A DNA stretch of 64,000 nt from Dioscorea cayenensis subsp. rotundata (Eukaryota > Streptophyta > Magnoliopsida > Dioscoreales > Dioscoreaceae), in contig NC_052488.1 in the NCBI RefSeq assembly GCF_009730915.1, positions 20,826,305 to 20,890,304 of the forward strand. The letters are read 5' to 3'. The stretch's first letter is position 1; each line of letters begins with the position of its first letter. Below are positions 49,984-63,002 of this stretch, piece by piece. A program made the translations under genes and the position numbers. The notes under the pieces are model-generated. The model searched no databases. It saw only the letters and a program-made list of their open reading frames with translations, and was not told the origin of the DNA.

Positions 49984-51758
49984 GATGGTGGTAGCGTGTC
50001 TTGGAAAAAGCTCTCCCACATGTCATCAAACCCCCATTGTCTCGAGAAAGCCAAAGGGAGACAAGACAAGAGGAAGAAATCAAGACAAGAACCTCCTCTT
50101 CCTGGTCTGAAAGGGAGTTAGGGTTGAGAAATAGTTGAGGGTTTCGATGGTGTTGGCCTAACTTCTCCACGAGGGTGACTGAAGGGAAAGTCTTCGCTGC
50201 CGGAAAAGTAGTAGGGGGAGGTCTTTCCAGTGAATATGGCTGTAAATTGGGAGGTACGACACGCGTGGGATGAAGCCCCCGAGTACTGTAAGTGTGTTCT
50301 TTTGGCCCTCTTCACATGTTGCCGATTTAGTGTCTATTCTCCTTTTTTTTGTTGGTATTTTTGGTTGATTGTTTGTGTGGGTTTCTTGTTTGTGTTTTGT
50401 GGCATATTTGTGCTTTGATGCCCTTTAAGTTCCATTTTGATCTTTGTATGTTTTGATAATTGGAGTCAAACATTTGGAGAAATCCCTAGTAAATTAGGTT
50501 TATGAAGATAATGATGGGCATGGCCTTTGATCTGAATACTTTGTTTGTAGGAATTGAAACAAAGTTCAGATTGATGATTGACGGCTTGCAACTAATGTTT
50601 TCAAAAGTTTTTTTTTTTTAAGAAAAAAATATTTTTCTGCAGAAGGTAAGATGAGAGGTTAGTTTTATTGTTGAGATTCTTAGTAGCCAGCAGATCAGTT
50701 TTTTAGATAACCATGATTTAAGATAAAATTTTAGATTCTGTTTGTGGATTCATAATTTTTTTTTATTAAGATGTTTCTCTCTGTATATATGGTTTCTCCT
50801 CCATTAGATCATTCCCTTTGTTTCTTTTTTTTTTTTGGCCCAAATTTCATAATTTTGAGGTTTTATATGATATTTGTAAATAATTTTATGACCTTAATAA
50901 AGTAACATAGTCTTTCAACAGATCTTATTGTACTGATCTCTTACACCACACATCAAACATTTGCACATGTAACGATGCCATAGATATCTCAATGTCAACA
51001 TTTGTTTTATTGTAATGTGGAAAAAAGTTTTGTTAGGTTACCTAAGTTTGTATATGTTTCTTTTCTCGTAGCTCTACTTAAATCTTGTTGGACGTGTATA
51101 ACATGAAGTTGTTATGTTGTTTTTTTATTAATTGAGTTCATGGAGACATTTCCATTCTTTTAATTATGAGATTGTTATGTGATTTTTAAGGTCCTTTGCC
51201 TGGATGGAGAAATTTTTTGTATTACCTCCATGTAATTGTCACAATTGTTGAGTGAATAATCCTTCATGTTATTCCCCATTTCGGTTAATTTTTTTGTTTT
51301 TAATTATGCATCTTGTAATGGGATCTTTATATACTTGATTGAATGGAGATTTCTGTGTTTGGAGATATCTTTGTGCATTGGTACATTGTATTTTTGTATT
51401 TGATTCCTAATTTTTGGATCATGAGCTATAGGATTGGTTCCTAAATTTTTTCCTGTAAGCTTATGCCGTTAATTTTTGCCAATAGTTGTTTTGCCTAAAC
51501 TTTTTTTTTAAAATGTTTTTCAATCTATTTAGGTCTTGTTATCAGTTGGTTTGAAACCATTTTTTCATTGCTTGGAACTAATGTTGTCAATTCTTCTATA
51601 TTTGTATAAAATCCCTCTAAGAAAACACATGTGCCATGAATTATTTCCCTTAATGACACTGAAAAAATTACAAGTATCAGGTTGTTCAGTCTTGCCATTT
51701 TAATTGAACTTTAAACTTTTGTGAAACAGTACCAGACACTGGGTTATTTACCATAAAG
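49984..51758. other. Left subterminal part of the MULE
   Basis: Contains a GC-richer block (50080-50300) with ATGGCTGTAAATTGGGAG at 50236 followed by GTACGA, which could be a short first exon of the transposase joined to an acceptor near 51730. This was not confirmed. The rest (50400-51700) is AT-rich and looks like intron. Confidence 0.4.
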
Positions 51759-54700
51759 ATGCATTACAAGCTTGGTGAAGTAGAAGCCATAGTAGGATAT
51801 ATTGATTATTGTCATGCTGACCAGATATCCAAGGTAGAACTAATAGCAATGGCCAGGGAGTTGAATTTGAAGATTGATGGTTGTTCCATTTGGTGGTTAG
51901 ACATAATAAGTAATGATAGAGGTTACAAAGAGGTAAAAACTGACCTAGATGCCCTAAAAATGGCTAATTCAGTAGAGTGTAGCAAGGAGATGTGTGTTTG
52001 TGTTGGACTCCCCAATGGTGGAAAACCTATGATGGAGGATGAAGAGGATTCTGTACATGATGAGAACATGGAGGACATTCTAATTAGGGGACATGGCAGA
52101 AGGAATAGTAAAGATGATGAGTGTGACTTTGAAGACTCAGATTATAAATTCAGTGATGATGGTGAGGAAGAGGAGATTAATCATGTTGGTGGATCAAAAC
52201 AAAATGCTAACATTGCCATTGAAGCTACACAAGTGGATTATGGTGATTTTGCAGAATCTGACTATGCTGACTCAGATGGATTTCAGTCATGCTCTTCAAC
52301 AGATGAAGAAGATGTGTCCCCTCCTAGACCTAAGTACTCTGAGTTCAATGAAGAGATTGACATGAGGAATCCAGTGTTTAGAATTGGGATGAAATTCAGG
52401 AGCTTCAAACAGTTTAAAGATGCAGTGAAAAATTATGGCATAAAGAACAGATATGTTATGAATTTTAGACCCAATACAAAGAAAAGGTGCAAGGCATTTT
52501 GCAAGAAAGGATGCCCATTCTATTTGTGGGCATCACCTATGGTTGATGACAAGAATACAATACAAATAAAATCAGGTGTCTTGGAGCATGAGTGTGCTAG
52601 GGACCACACCAATAGACATGTGAGTGCTGACTGGATAGCTAGACACTATCTTGAGCAATTTAGGGCAGACTCAAATTGGAAAATTTCTGGTATTGTACAA
52701 GCTGTGAAGATGAATCAAGCTGTGGACATCAACAGATTAAAAGCTTATAGGGCAAAATGTATTGCACTCAGGTAAACCTTTCTTTGTATTTTCATATGCA
52801 TATTGGGTTTTCTTAATTCTGTTTTTTCTGTATTAAATAGGATTATAGATGGTGATGAGGCATCACAAATGGGCAGATTAAATGATTATAGGCTGGAGAT
52901 AATGAGGACACACCCTTCATCAACATTTATTATTAAGACCGATGAAGAGGTCTTCCAAGGTATGTATATCTGCCTTGCTCCATTAAGAGCAGGGTTTTTA
53001 GCAGGTTGCAGGCGTTTGGTGTCCCTTGATGGTTGTTTTCTGAAAGGAGTATATGGGGGACAACTTTTGTCAGCTGTGGGGATAGATGCAAATGATTGCA
53101 TCTATCCCATTGCATGGGTTGTAGTCAACAAAGAAAACAAGGAGAACTGGACCTGGTTCTTGTAGTTGCTTGCACAGGATCTCAGAATTATGGACAGCCA
53201 TATATGGGCCTTCATGACTGATAGGCAGAAGGTGAGAAATATAGGTTCCATTGCACATATTTTAATTATTTCAGTTCAAAACTTTAATTCTGATCATAGG
53301 GACTGACTGACTGCATTTATTCTATGTTGAATTTTACTCATTCTCAATGTGCTATGGTTGTGGATGATGGTGTCATCTTGTCACTGAATATATAACCTAA
53401 ACCTACCCACATTAGGGACTAATGCCTGCCATAGCTGAGCTATTCCCCTATAGTGAGCATAGATATTGTGTGAGGCATATTCACACCAATTTTAGGAACA
53501 CATTTAGGGGCAAAGCTCTGAAAGATCAGCTTTGGTCTTGTGCTAAAGCAACATACAAGGCAACATATGATAGATCCATGGAAAATTTAAAGGACATGTC
53601 TGTAGGGGCATTTCAGTACATACAAAAGATTGAACCCAAACATTGGACTAGATCTCATTTCCAAAGCCAATTCAAATGTGATATCCTATTGAACAATCTA
53701 TGTGAAGTTTTTAACAGTCAAATATTGGAAGCTAGGACCAAAGGGATTATCACTATGAATGAAATGATAAGGACACAATTAATGAAAAGAATCCAAAAAA
53801 GGAGGGATGAAATGAAGAAAGTCACTACCACCCACTGCCCTAGAATTTTGAAGAAACTTGAGAGATCTAAGCAATTGAGTTGGTTCTATACCACCACATG
53901 GTCAGGTGGAGACAAGTACCAAGTACTAGGCCCTGATGGTCAATTTGTTGTTGATAAGAAAGATTGGTATTGCTCATGTAGGAGGTGGCAACTTAGTGGT
54001 ATTCCCTGTGGTCATGCAGTGTCTATGTTATATTACAATAGAGAAAAGCCTGAAGACTACCTGCACTCATGCTATGAAGTGAGAACCTTTATAGACACAT
54101 ATAGGCACATATTAAACCCCACTCATGACAAGGACTCATGGCCAAAGAGTGACCAATGTCCCATTATCCCACCAGAGCCAGTGAACAATAGGAGGGGCAG
54201 GAGAACTATACTAAGGAGGAGAGAAATGGATGAAAACCGTGGTTTTACCAAGGGGAAAGTTAGTAAAAAGGGTGTGAAGAATAAATGCAGCATGTGTGGT
54301 GCAACAGGACATAATAAGAAGATTTCATGGGCAGGTTGGTGTGGTTTTTATTTTTTTTAATTGTTCTCTAATGCAATTTAAATCTCATGTAGTTAACCAA
54401 ATTTAGTTTTCATGTATAGCAGGACAATACAAACATGTCAGCAAGAACATCACTGGCACAAGGTTTTGTGGCTGAGGTAAGCCAATATTCTGTACAATTT
54501 GATTAAATGGTGCATCAATTAATTAGGGTTGTTCAACCTGCCAAACAAATACATACAATTGCAGAACCACCATTACCTGAATTTGATTTAAACACACGGC
54601 ATGTCAGCAATGACCTAAGTGGTGCAGTTGGTGCTTCAGAAACACAGGTAAAATTGGAATTTCTTTGGGGGATTGAATGATTTCAATTATAGGTTGCCAT

Positions 54701-55098
54701 TATCTAAAATTGCATATGTTTCCAATCTATTTTTTAAACATGTACAGATGGTCATAATTGATGAGCAACCAAGGACCACTGCAAAAGCAGCTGTTGTGCA
54801 TACTGTAACATCACAGGTGAATGGTCTCATTCATTCACAAATTTTCAAGTGTTCATTCATAGTATTTTTCAACTAATTAATTATGTAATCAGCTATAATG
54901 CTCAAATTTGTACAGGCACTCCAAAAAGGAACAGTTTCAAGAAGGCAACTTGATGCTGGGCAAAGGACTCAACTGCAACAAAAAGATGGAAAAGAAAGCA
55001 ATAAGACAGGATTGGTTCACAACAAGAGGAAAGCATGGTTACCACCAGGAGTTGGATCCTCTGCAAGTGTAGGTGACACTTATAGGAAGGCACCTTGA
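51759..55098 (+). pseudogene. MuDR-family transposase with one in-frame stop
   Basis: Main exons: up to 52771 (ATG at 51759, though the frame is open a little upstream), 52841-53231, and 53416 to about 54317. Smaller 3' exons follow near 54421-54477, 54565-54647, 54748-54816 and 54916-55098. The first exon has an acidic N-terminal region and the MuDR DNA-binding domain, with zinc-ligand spacing C..C..H..H around KAFCKKGCPFYLW and LEHECARDHTNRHVSADWI. The second has the MULE transposase core (SLDGCFLKGVYGGQLLSAVG). The third has YCVRHIHTNFR, a SWIM zinc finger (CSCRRWQLSGIPCGH) and a CCHC knuckle (CSMCGATGHNK). A TAG at 53163-53165 sits where relatives usually have a glutamate (GAG), a single-base change; otherwise the frame is clean. 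Product: cut-and-paste transposition of MULEs. It is probably inactive unless the stop is a sequencing error or is read through. Confidence 0.85.
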
Positions 55099-56114
55099 TG
55101 GGATTAACTGTCATTTTTTTTCCTTTTTTTATAGAACTCTGCAGCATCTATGTATCTTTTGTAAAGCTGCAGCTCTTATGAGGAACTTTGGAAATTTTTG
55201 TATTTATGCAGCCTAGTTAAGTAGTTAAATGTTGCACCTGCTATGGGGGGTTCCAGCTTTTGTAAATCTGCAATTTTTGTAAACTTCTGGAAAACATGTA
55301 CCTATTGTCAGGTCTATATTGCAAGGAATTGTATCTTGTGTAAAACTTCATCTTAATTATATCTAAAGTTCTTATTATTCTTTTCATCTTAATTAAATCT
55401 GCAGCTTATGAAATAATTAACTTCTTTTTGGCATGTGAGAATTATAATTAAATCTGCAACAGAACCTTCTTCAACATTGACAAGCTGCAAAGTTGCATTA
55501 TATGTATTTTATTTTTGTTAATATTTATATTTAATTTTTTATGTGTATTTTTCTAATTTACAGCTCCTATAATAAAATGTAATTTTCTTTTAAAAATGTG
55601 GTTTTCACAAGGCACATACAATTCAAAGTGCCACATGGAAAATTTTGCAAGATGATTTTGCACAAACAATCCACAAGGCACAAGAACACCATCTTCTCAA
55701 ATCAACAACACCAACCGAAATTGATAGTTATGCATTCCATCCATTTTTACAAGGGAAAAAAAAACCAAAGGATCGCAAGAGATCAAAAGATGTGAACAAA
55801 AACCAAACACTATAGAACACCAATTAAAAAATCATCCGAATTTTGGCAAATAAAACCCATAACTATAACACAAAAAAGGTCCACTACAACCGGTCACAAT
55901 GTCCCTTTGCCGGCAAGCCCGTGTAAGTGACTTCTAGTCCTCCACAAACACAAACACTACTTCACTTGTCATCATTGATGTGCCCACTAATAGCTCACAC
56001 TCCATCTCGCAAGAATGGTGTGCGCAGGCGACTAGCCCTTCTCCCTATGGCACACGGCGCCCTCCCCTGCCTCCGGATTGCAAAACCTAGAGGAAAAGAA
56101 GAAGATCAACTATT
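55099..56114. other. Right subterminal part of the MULE
   Basis: Holds the probable 3' UTR of the transposase (AT-rich to about 55600), followed by a mixed-composition block up to the right TIR. No second MULE gene or captured host gene was recognised. Confidence 0.5.
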
Positions 56115-56377
56115 TGATGTGGAATGCTGACTCATCCACACTTGGCTGACGAGGACTACAACCACCAGGTGGCTGCCCAGCTTGGAATGAAGAGTGCGTC
56201 ATGCCTGCTGACTGTGTAAATCTGGCCGCCACATCAGCATACATTGGCCGGATTAGTTGGGGTGACCTGCCGATGTAACTCAAACACAACTTAAGTAGCC
56301 TTCTTGATACAAATTAAAGCAAGGTTACCAAAAAGAAACAACCCCAAACTTAAGTAACCTGGCAAAAAATTTACTCC
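56115..56377 (-). repeat. Right terminal inverted repeat of the MULE
   Basis: Begins, reading inwards on the minus strand, GGAGTAAATTTTTTGCC and pairs with 49722-49983. The mismatches lie mostly in the inner half (around the ACCCAAA/GGCCAGA and AGTAGACA/AGCAGGCA positions). Confidence 0.93.
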
Positions 56378-56670
56378 AACAATAAGCATGAGACAGTAAC
56401 TGTTTATAACCAATAATTTTATTATTAGCCATCCCATAACTCCATATAACACTCCATCACATTTGTGTTCTCCATTACTTGTACTGCATGAACTAACTCG
56501 TACTGATGTACTACTCTTTATTTTTAGGATGTTGACTTCTTGTTAAAACGGTTGGCAAGCTGACGCCATATGTTTCTCAATCATCTCCGCTTCTTGCGAA
56601 GATAAACACGTGACATAAGCCACTCTAAATTATTTCCGAAATATAAAATTAAATTTCTAAATATGATTGA

Positions 56671-56720
<50 letters not shown>

Positions 56721-56943
56721 AATATTAGTTTTTTTTCAGAGAATTTTATTATTGGATAAAAATAACCGTGTCAAAATATATTTTTTCTCCTAATTTTATT
56801 AGGAATTTTTATACACTTTATCTTATAAAGAAATTTTCATTATCTAATTTTTGAAAAAAAATATTATTATTTAAATTACATTGTGTAATTCACACGAAAT
56901 TCATGCCATTAATTAAAAAATAAAAAAATAAAATCTTTCTTTC

Positions 56944-56951
56944 TCTATAAA
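56944..56951 (+). promoter_or_regulatory. TATA box of the intact GRDP gene
   Basis: TATAAATA lies 432 bp before the ATG, and a C/T-rich leader (TTCTTCTTCTTCTTCTTC near 57025) follows. The long distance to the ATG suggests a long or intron-containing 5' UTR. A (TA)n tract of about 40 bp lies upstream at about 56676-56717. Confidence 0.6.
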
Positions 56952-57382
56952 TAGTGAGAGAAAATTCATTCGAAATTCCCACCAAGCTTTGACCTCAATC
57001 ATGGTGGAATAGTCTCAAAGCTATCTTCTTCTTCTTCTTCTCCGCGTCTTGTCTCTCGTTTGGGTTTTCACTCCTTCCATTGCTGAAGCTATACCTCAAT
57101 CGTTCGCTTCTGGGATCATTGGATTGTTTTTGTGGATTTGATTTGATTGAATTGTGTTTGCCCCTGTTCTATCGGCTGATGGTCACGCTCTGCGTTTGGC
57201 TTGAATTCTTTATTCTTTGAATATTTTTTTCAAGATTTTTCAGACTGTGAGACTACTTGCCTTTGAATTTTTGATTATTTTGTATTGGTTTTAGCTTGTG
57301 TTTATTGTTTGATTTATTTATTGATTTAGTTTGTCTTAATTTTCCAGAGATCGGATTGGTTTGAATATTTCTGTGTCTAATT

Positions 57383-60300
57383 ATGGACAAAAATCAAGAA
57401 ATTGAATGGCTTGAAGCTCAGAAGATCAACATAAGTGAAGACCTTGTAGCTGCCGCAAAGCAGCAGTTGGAGTTCTTGGCTGCGGTGGATAGGCGACGGT
57501 GTTTGTATGATGGACCGGTTTTAGAACGAGCAATTCACAGGTATATAAATCCATGTTGGGCCTATCAATAGATTTTGATCTTTTAATTGTGCAACAAATT
57601 GTGCAAATTTTCTTCTTCTTCTGTTAATGTTCTTCATTGATTAAAGATCAAAGTTCATGTTGATTGTTGTTATGATGTTGTGAGGATTTCGATTGTGCTT
57701 TGGAATTGCTTTGGTTTTTTATTCTATATATTTCAAATTCAATTGGTTTTTTTAATTGTTGACACTAATCCGGAGGTTTAGGCATGTATGATTTTCAAGT
57801 ATCTAATTGTATATTTTAGAGCAAATTGTGACTGGCATGAAAAATGGCTAATTGTGTATGTATTAGGATATATTGATTTCTATTGACATGGAGGAACTTC
57901 ATATCTAGGTATAAGTTCTGTTGGCTGCCTTTGCTGGCCAAGTGTACTGAATCTGCAGCTGTGGATAAACCCCTAGTTGTTCCTCTTGACTGTGAGTGGA
58001 TATGGCATTGTCATCGGCTTAATCCAGTGGGTATCTATTAATTAACATCTTTTTCCCTTTTGACTTTCATGTTTGTGTTGTCATATCTTTTGCTGATAAG
58101 TGGGTAATCTGGACATCCAGGTACAATATAAGAAGGATTGTGCGGAATTCTATGGGAAGATGCTGGATAATAAGCATGCTGTGTCTTCATTGCAAGCAAA
58201 AGGAAAATCCAGAGATCAAACTATGGACATGTGGACCAAATTATTCCCAGAGGAGCCTTTTGACCTCAACTTTACAAGTACTCTTTCTGAAATAAATATT
58301 AACAAGGATTCTGAAGATGGCAAGAATATTACATATGATTTGGTTTCTGCAGTAAAGAGACAGTCATCATTCTATTATCAGGTAATCAGAATCTGTGCTT
58401 TATACAAAGTTCAGTGTTTCAAGGGATGCCTTATATTTCACTTGCATTCTTGAGTTTCTAGTTATTTGCAATTAAGATAGAGGGAAGTATAATGGATAAT
58501 AATCAAACACATAAAAATAAAAGCTGCTTTGCAAATGCTTGAAGCTTGAAACAGGGTATTGAAGTGTAGTCTATGTTTGTTGTCACAATAACAAGGTTTC
58601 CTAGTGTTGTTAATTCAGTTTTATGATTGAACGAATGAGTTGTTGTTTTGTCGATTATCCCGATGCTGTTGTTACAGGAACATTATTTGTGTTATATTTA
58701 ATGATTTAATCCTTCATAAATACATTGAAGCATAGCACATATGGTCATCCACTCAAAAAAGAGATTATCAGCATCTTTGTCATTCCGGTTTTAAAAATTG
58801 CCTTAATCACTAAACCCACGCGAGTGTTAATAAACCAAGTTTCTAATGTATGGGAGAAGTTTTTTCTTGTATTCAATTGCAGTATTAGTTTAAGGCATGT
58901 TTCTTCTTGGTAAACACTTGCTCCCATTATGTCGAGTACCTATGCTCTTATAAGATAAAGCAAGCCAATCTTTCTTGTTGCTGGACAGGTATCGAGACCA
59001 AGTATGCATGATGACCGCTTTCTTGTGGGAGCTGCTGCCAGGTATAAAGGTTTTCTGCATCTGATCAAAAGAAACCAGGAGAGGTCATTGAAACAATTCT
59101 GTGTACCAACTTACGACGTAGACCTTATGTGGCATTCTCACCAATTACACCCTCTTTCTTATTGCAAAGACATGGTAAAATTACTTGGGAAGGTATTAGA
59201 ACATGATGACACAGATTCTGACAGAGGCAAAGGGAAAAAACTTGATACTGGATTTACTGAAACAACCAAGCAATGGGAGGATTCATATGGTTTGAGGTAC
59301 TGGAGAGCAGGAGCAATGTACAAAGGCAGTCTGCCATCTCCTTTACCGCTTTTACCAGATTTATCTAAACATGAAAGCGGGAGCAAATGGAAGTCAAGAG
59401 GTCACAAGAAATGTGTTAATCTTCCCAATGTGATGGTAGTGGAGGTATCCATTCTTTGTTTTATTTTTCCACAGAAAAATTGTTGTATTGTTTTGCATAT
59501 GAGCTAACAAAGTTTTCTAAAAGATGAAATTCATTATGTTTGCTACAGGTTCTTATGGAGATTGTTGGGATAAGAAATTTGCCGTCTACTAAAAAGGGCA
59601 ATCTTTTCGTGACATTTAGCAAAAAACAGCCTGACATGTTTTTAGATGGTGTTTCTAACCTGACCATTTTTTCTGAAACTGGTCAGAAACAGGTTGCTGG
59701 TTTTCAATGTGAAGCTACTGGCCATCTGGTTTTGGCTCTTGTGTCTGATTCAACTTCTAACCTTGGAAGAACTGCCAAAACCATAGGAACCATATCAATT
59801 TCCCTTGAGAGGTTGTTGGACAGTGATTCTAAACTTTTTGTGGACGATTGGTTTGAATTGAGATCTCATTCTGGACACAATGACACCAAGCCAATTGGTA
59901 TCCATGTTGCTGCCTCCTTTACTGTTCCTATCCCTGCTCCCCATGTTCTTTATAAGGCTAAATCAAATTTCCTATCCGTAAACACCTGTTTCTTCCCCCT
60001 TCCTGGGAAGGTTCAACAATTTAGTCATTGGACTCGCTTCATTCATGACAATGGCAATGAAATCATCAGTCTCAAGATGAGGTATGCTTCTTCATTTGAA
60101 CACGCTTTCTTGCAACTGCATTATTCTAGACATGGATTTTATTTCTTTTGCAAACTATATGAGGGAAAACTTAATACTACCTGAATCATACCTTGCATTA
60201 TAGAACAATTAATTCAGATCTCCTTTAGACCTGCAATTGCATATAGACCACAGTCTGTGCGTTTGCAATGTTTAGGCAAATTGGTTTGCCTTAATCTCAA

Positions 60301-61900
60301 GCTGTTGGTCAGACTCTGGCATTTGTCATGTATAAGTATTTCAGCTCCATCAGAGTTTAGATTATGCAGTATTTTATCTTAGTACAATTCAACTCAATGA
60401 GGAAATGCCTGTGTAAATAATGCTCTGTTGCATGATTGGAAATTGTCATCTATAAAAAATCCTAGAGTTTATGTTTCACAATTCAATGTAGATGTGCAAG
60501 TGAAGCATCAAGGGTTTTGGCTGCATGCTTTGTTACATATTGTCTTGGTATGTTAAATCTTTGATTTTTGCCTCAGGAATTCAAGGAAAGAGTTGGGAAA
60601 AGATGACTGGAAGGACAAAAGAGAGATCATTGGCATGACAAAATTTTCAAGAAAGCCACAAATACTAGCGAAATATGCAGAAAACATATGGTCTTTCAAA
60701 GATTCTGGCTTCTCCATTGATGTTGAGAAGAAGATCAGCCAAGATGGCCATATATTTGAATTTAAAGGTGATGAGCAGGTAAGAAAATTTGCTGTTCTAA
60801 TCTGGAAGTAATTCATATATATATAGACTCGGCAATGAAATTCCATGGATGTTTAATACAAGTTATTCACCAGAGATTCAATGAAACTGTGGAATTATGA
60901 AAATTTAATACGAATATGCCCAAAGGCCAATGTTACGAAGCTTGAATAATACTGAAAGAGTATTTGGGGCGGTTCTTGACTAATTCACCTAGAATGATGT
61001 CACTTGAAATATGATCTTGCACTTGAGCATCTTTTTAAATTTTACATGGAGATACTATTACTATCCTTAAGCAACAATTCTGCCTTCTTCTTGACTAGCT
61101 TTTAGGATAACAAATTGTCTGATGTGTAAAGCAGATTAAACTCTTCCTGGGTAGAAAGCTGGAGTACGAACCAAAGAACAACAACAAACAGAATGACCAG
61201 GAATTCATCACAGTTGTGGAGTTCTCCGCTGAGCATCCATACGGAAAAGCGTTGGCTTTGCTCAGCCTCAAATCTGGCCCCCTAAGGGTAACTCAACCAT
61301 TTTTATTCCTCATAATCAATTTCCATGTTCTCAATATCATGCTAAGCTAAGACTTCCTCGGTTCCTCCCAATTCTTCTTCACAGATTAATGAAGATTGGT
61401 TTGCATTGCCTGCCATGCTGTTGGCATTCATACTTTCCAACAAGTTCAAGAAAGAAGGGTACACAGCTCTCGTCTCCAACGGAGAAAGTGTTGATATGGG
61501 AGCTGACAGGCAAGTTTCAGAAATTAAACCATTGAACTACTCTTATGAATCAGAACTGGGTGCATTGGTAACTAAAACAAGCACTGCAATGGCCGTAGAA
61601 AATGGTGGTGGTTGTGGTTCAGTTTGCAGCGGTAATTGTGGTGGTTGCGGTGGAGGTGGCTGCAGAGGCATGGCTAAGGGTAGTGGTTGCGGTGGTTGCG
61701 GTGGAGGTGGTTGTGCAGGTATGACAAAGAGCAGCGGTGGTGGTTGTGGCGGTTCTTGCAAGGGAATGGCCAAGAGCAGTGGCTGTGGTGGCTGTGGTGG
61801 CGGTTGTGGGGGAGGTGTGGCTTTTCTAAATGCTTGCGGTGATGCCAGGGCTGTTGGCCCGGCAATGGTGAGCTACGAGGTAACTACTGTTGGTGCTTAA
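57383..61900 (+). CDS. Glycine-rich domain protein (GRDP, DUF1399 family)
   Basis: Eight in-phase exons encode 798 residues: 57383-57540, 57909-58026, 58121-58381, 58989-59444, 59549-60081, 60577-60778, 61135-61287 and 61385-61900. The N-terminal half is the DUF1399/GRDP domain, recognisable by LYDGP, DCEWIWHCHRLNP, FCVPTYDVDLMWHSHQLHP and HDDTDSDRGKGKKL. The middle is a C2-like beta-rich region (EIVGIRNLPSTKKGNLFVTF) and a further conserved block ending in LALLSLKSGPLR. The last about 100 residues are a Gly/Cys-rich repeat built on GMAKSSGCGGCGGGC. Arabidopsis GRDP1 and GRDP2 are linked to salt/ABA response and to growth; the biochemical activity is unknown. The ATG at 57383 starts MDKNQEIEWLEAQKI, the family's usual N-terminus. 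The damaged copy at 43181 is its tandem paralogue. No frame damage was seen. Confidence 0.9.
61640..61825 (+). repeat. Coding Gly/Cys-rich repeats in the GRDP tail
   Basis: Imperfect repeats of about 45-60 bp encode GCGGCGGGGC blocks separated by GMAK(S/G)SG or GMTKSSG. The spacer GMAKSSG resembles the MARCKAG core of the minisatellite behind the pseudogene, suggesting both tails came from one ancestral coding repeat that diverged in opposite directions. Confidence 0.75.
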
Positions 61901-62539
61901 GCAATATGCATGGATGCATGTTTTGAGAGTTGTGAGAAGCTCTTATGTGCTTGAATATGCTTAAATAATGAGCACTTGCCTCTTGAGTGACGGTGTGCTC
62001 TTTGTTTTTAAGTTGTGTTGTTATGTTGCTGCAGAAGTTCTCACAAACAATCATGTTCAGTTGTGTATGTGCAATAAGACATGGAAATTCTCTTTCTTTG
62101 CTTCAAGAACAACAGATTTATTGGTTGGAAGCACAGCACATACAAGAACAAAATGAATATTATTTACTATTGTATAGTTTCACATGACCAATAACTTTTT
62201 ATATGAATATGAATCTCCACAAGTATGTTTTTTTGTTTTTTTCAATCTAACAAACATATGTTTGGTTGCCATCCTAACACTATCATTCCAGATGTTTATC
62301 AACTGAAGAGTTCAAGGGACTGATAAGAATATGATACTTTAGATTAGAACAGTAACTTACAAAAGCACAGTGGAATTATTTACATTGAGTTTGATAAGAG
62401 GTGGTTTGGAGATCCAAGAAACACTTGTTCACCATTGAGTCCAGGCGGTTAAGTATTACTCCTAATAGTTACGGTACAAACTATAGCCACCAAAAACCCG
62501 GGATCAAGAGGTAAACGAGAGCAGGCAGAAAGGATCCAG
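61901..62539. other. Convergent intergenic region (GRDP and OXS3-like 3' ends)
   Basis: Holds the 3' UTRs of the GRDP gene (+) and the OXS3-like gene (-). No additional gene, RNA or element was recognised. Confidence 0.6.
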
Positions 62540-63002
62540 CTAAGTGAACATATTATGATTATCAGCAGGGTCAGTTGAGGGTCTGGAATTGGACGTGGCC
62601 TGAAGGTCCATCATCGAGAACGATCTCATTGAGAAAGAACATTTCTTCATTGGTGAAGAAGGGCCAAATGTCGATGCGCTACCAGCTTGTTTTCCAGGTG
62701 GGTGCAGTGGGGGAAGAAGCCGAACCTTATTGTGCGTCTCTTGATCATTATCACAATCATTCTCAGTATTGCTTGTGCTCCGATTGGAACTAGTTGGCCT
62801 TTTTGATATTCCATCTCCTCCCAGGTTCCTCAACTGGTTATCATGTGGTCTTTCCCAAATGCTCTTGTAAGCAAGGAGATTCTTGCGCTTGCGGCTGTAT
62901 GCGTTATCTGGTTTCACAATGTCCTTGGCAGATGAGGATGATGCTTCGGATAGGCTTGTGAAGGACTTTGATTTGCCACAGTAGAATTTAGATATGCCTC
63001 GT
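62540..63002 (-). CDS. OXS3-like protein, last exon
   Basis: The open frame runs from a splice acceptor (TTGACAG before 63002) to the stop at 62540. It encodes about 154 residues starting RGISKFYCGKSKSFTSLSE, then KDIVKPDNAYSRKRKNLLA, with a Ser-rich, low-complexity remainder ending in NHNMFT. The (K/R)G(L/I)SK(F/Y)..GKS(K/Q)SFTSL block followed by an NPY-like KR-rich stretch is the conserved core of the plant OXIDATIVE STRESS 3 family. These are small nuclear proteins that raise tolerance to metals and oxidants, probably by acting on chromatin. The exon starts in phase 2, so at least one upstream exon exists. It was not found with confidence in 63003-64000 and may lie outside the window. Family membership rests on the core motif alone. 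Confidence 0.7.

Larger units (their letters stand above)
49722..56377. mobile_element. Mutator-like transposable element (MULE)
   Basis: The 6.66-kb element is bounded by terminal inverted repeats at 49722-49983 and 56115-56377 and flanked by a 9-bp direct duplication, AACAATAAG, at 49713-49721 and 56378-56386. The two TIRs differ at about eight positions by eye over ~262 bp. Long TIRs and a 9-bp target duplication are diagnostic of Mutator. It encodes a MuDR-type transposase on the plus strand. Internal flanks (about 50000-51700 and 55100-56110) have no other recognisable gene. It sits between the two GRDP copies. Confidence 0.95.

Noticed and set aside
61288-61384. Possibility that the intact GRDP gene has a frameshift here rather than an intron
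   Set aside because: GTAACT...CACAG is a normal intron and joining 61287 to 61385 restores the family reading frame in phase 0.
61543-61865. Antisense Pro/His-rich ORFs over the GRDP tail
   Set aside because: By-product of the Gly/Cys codon repeats on the plus strand.
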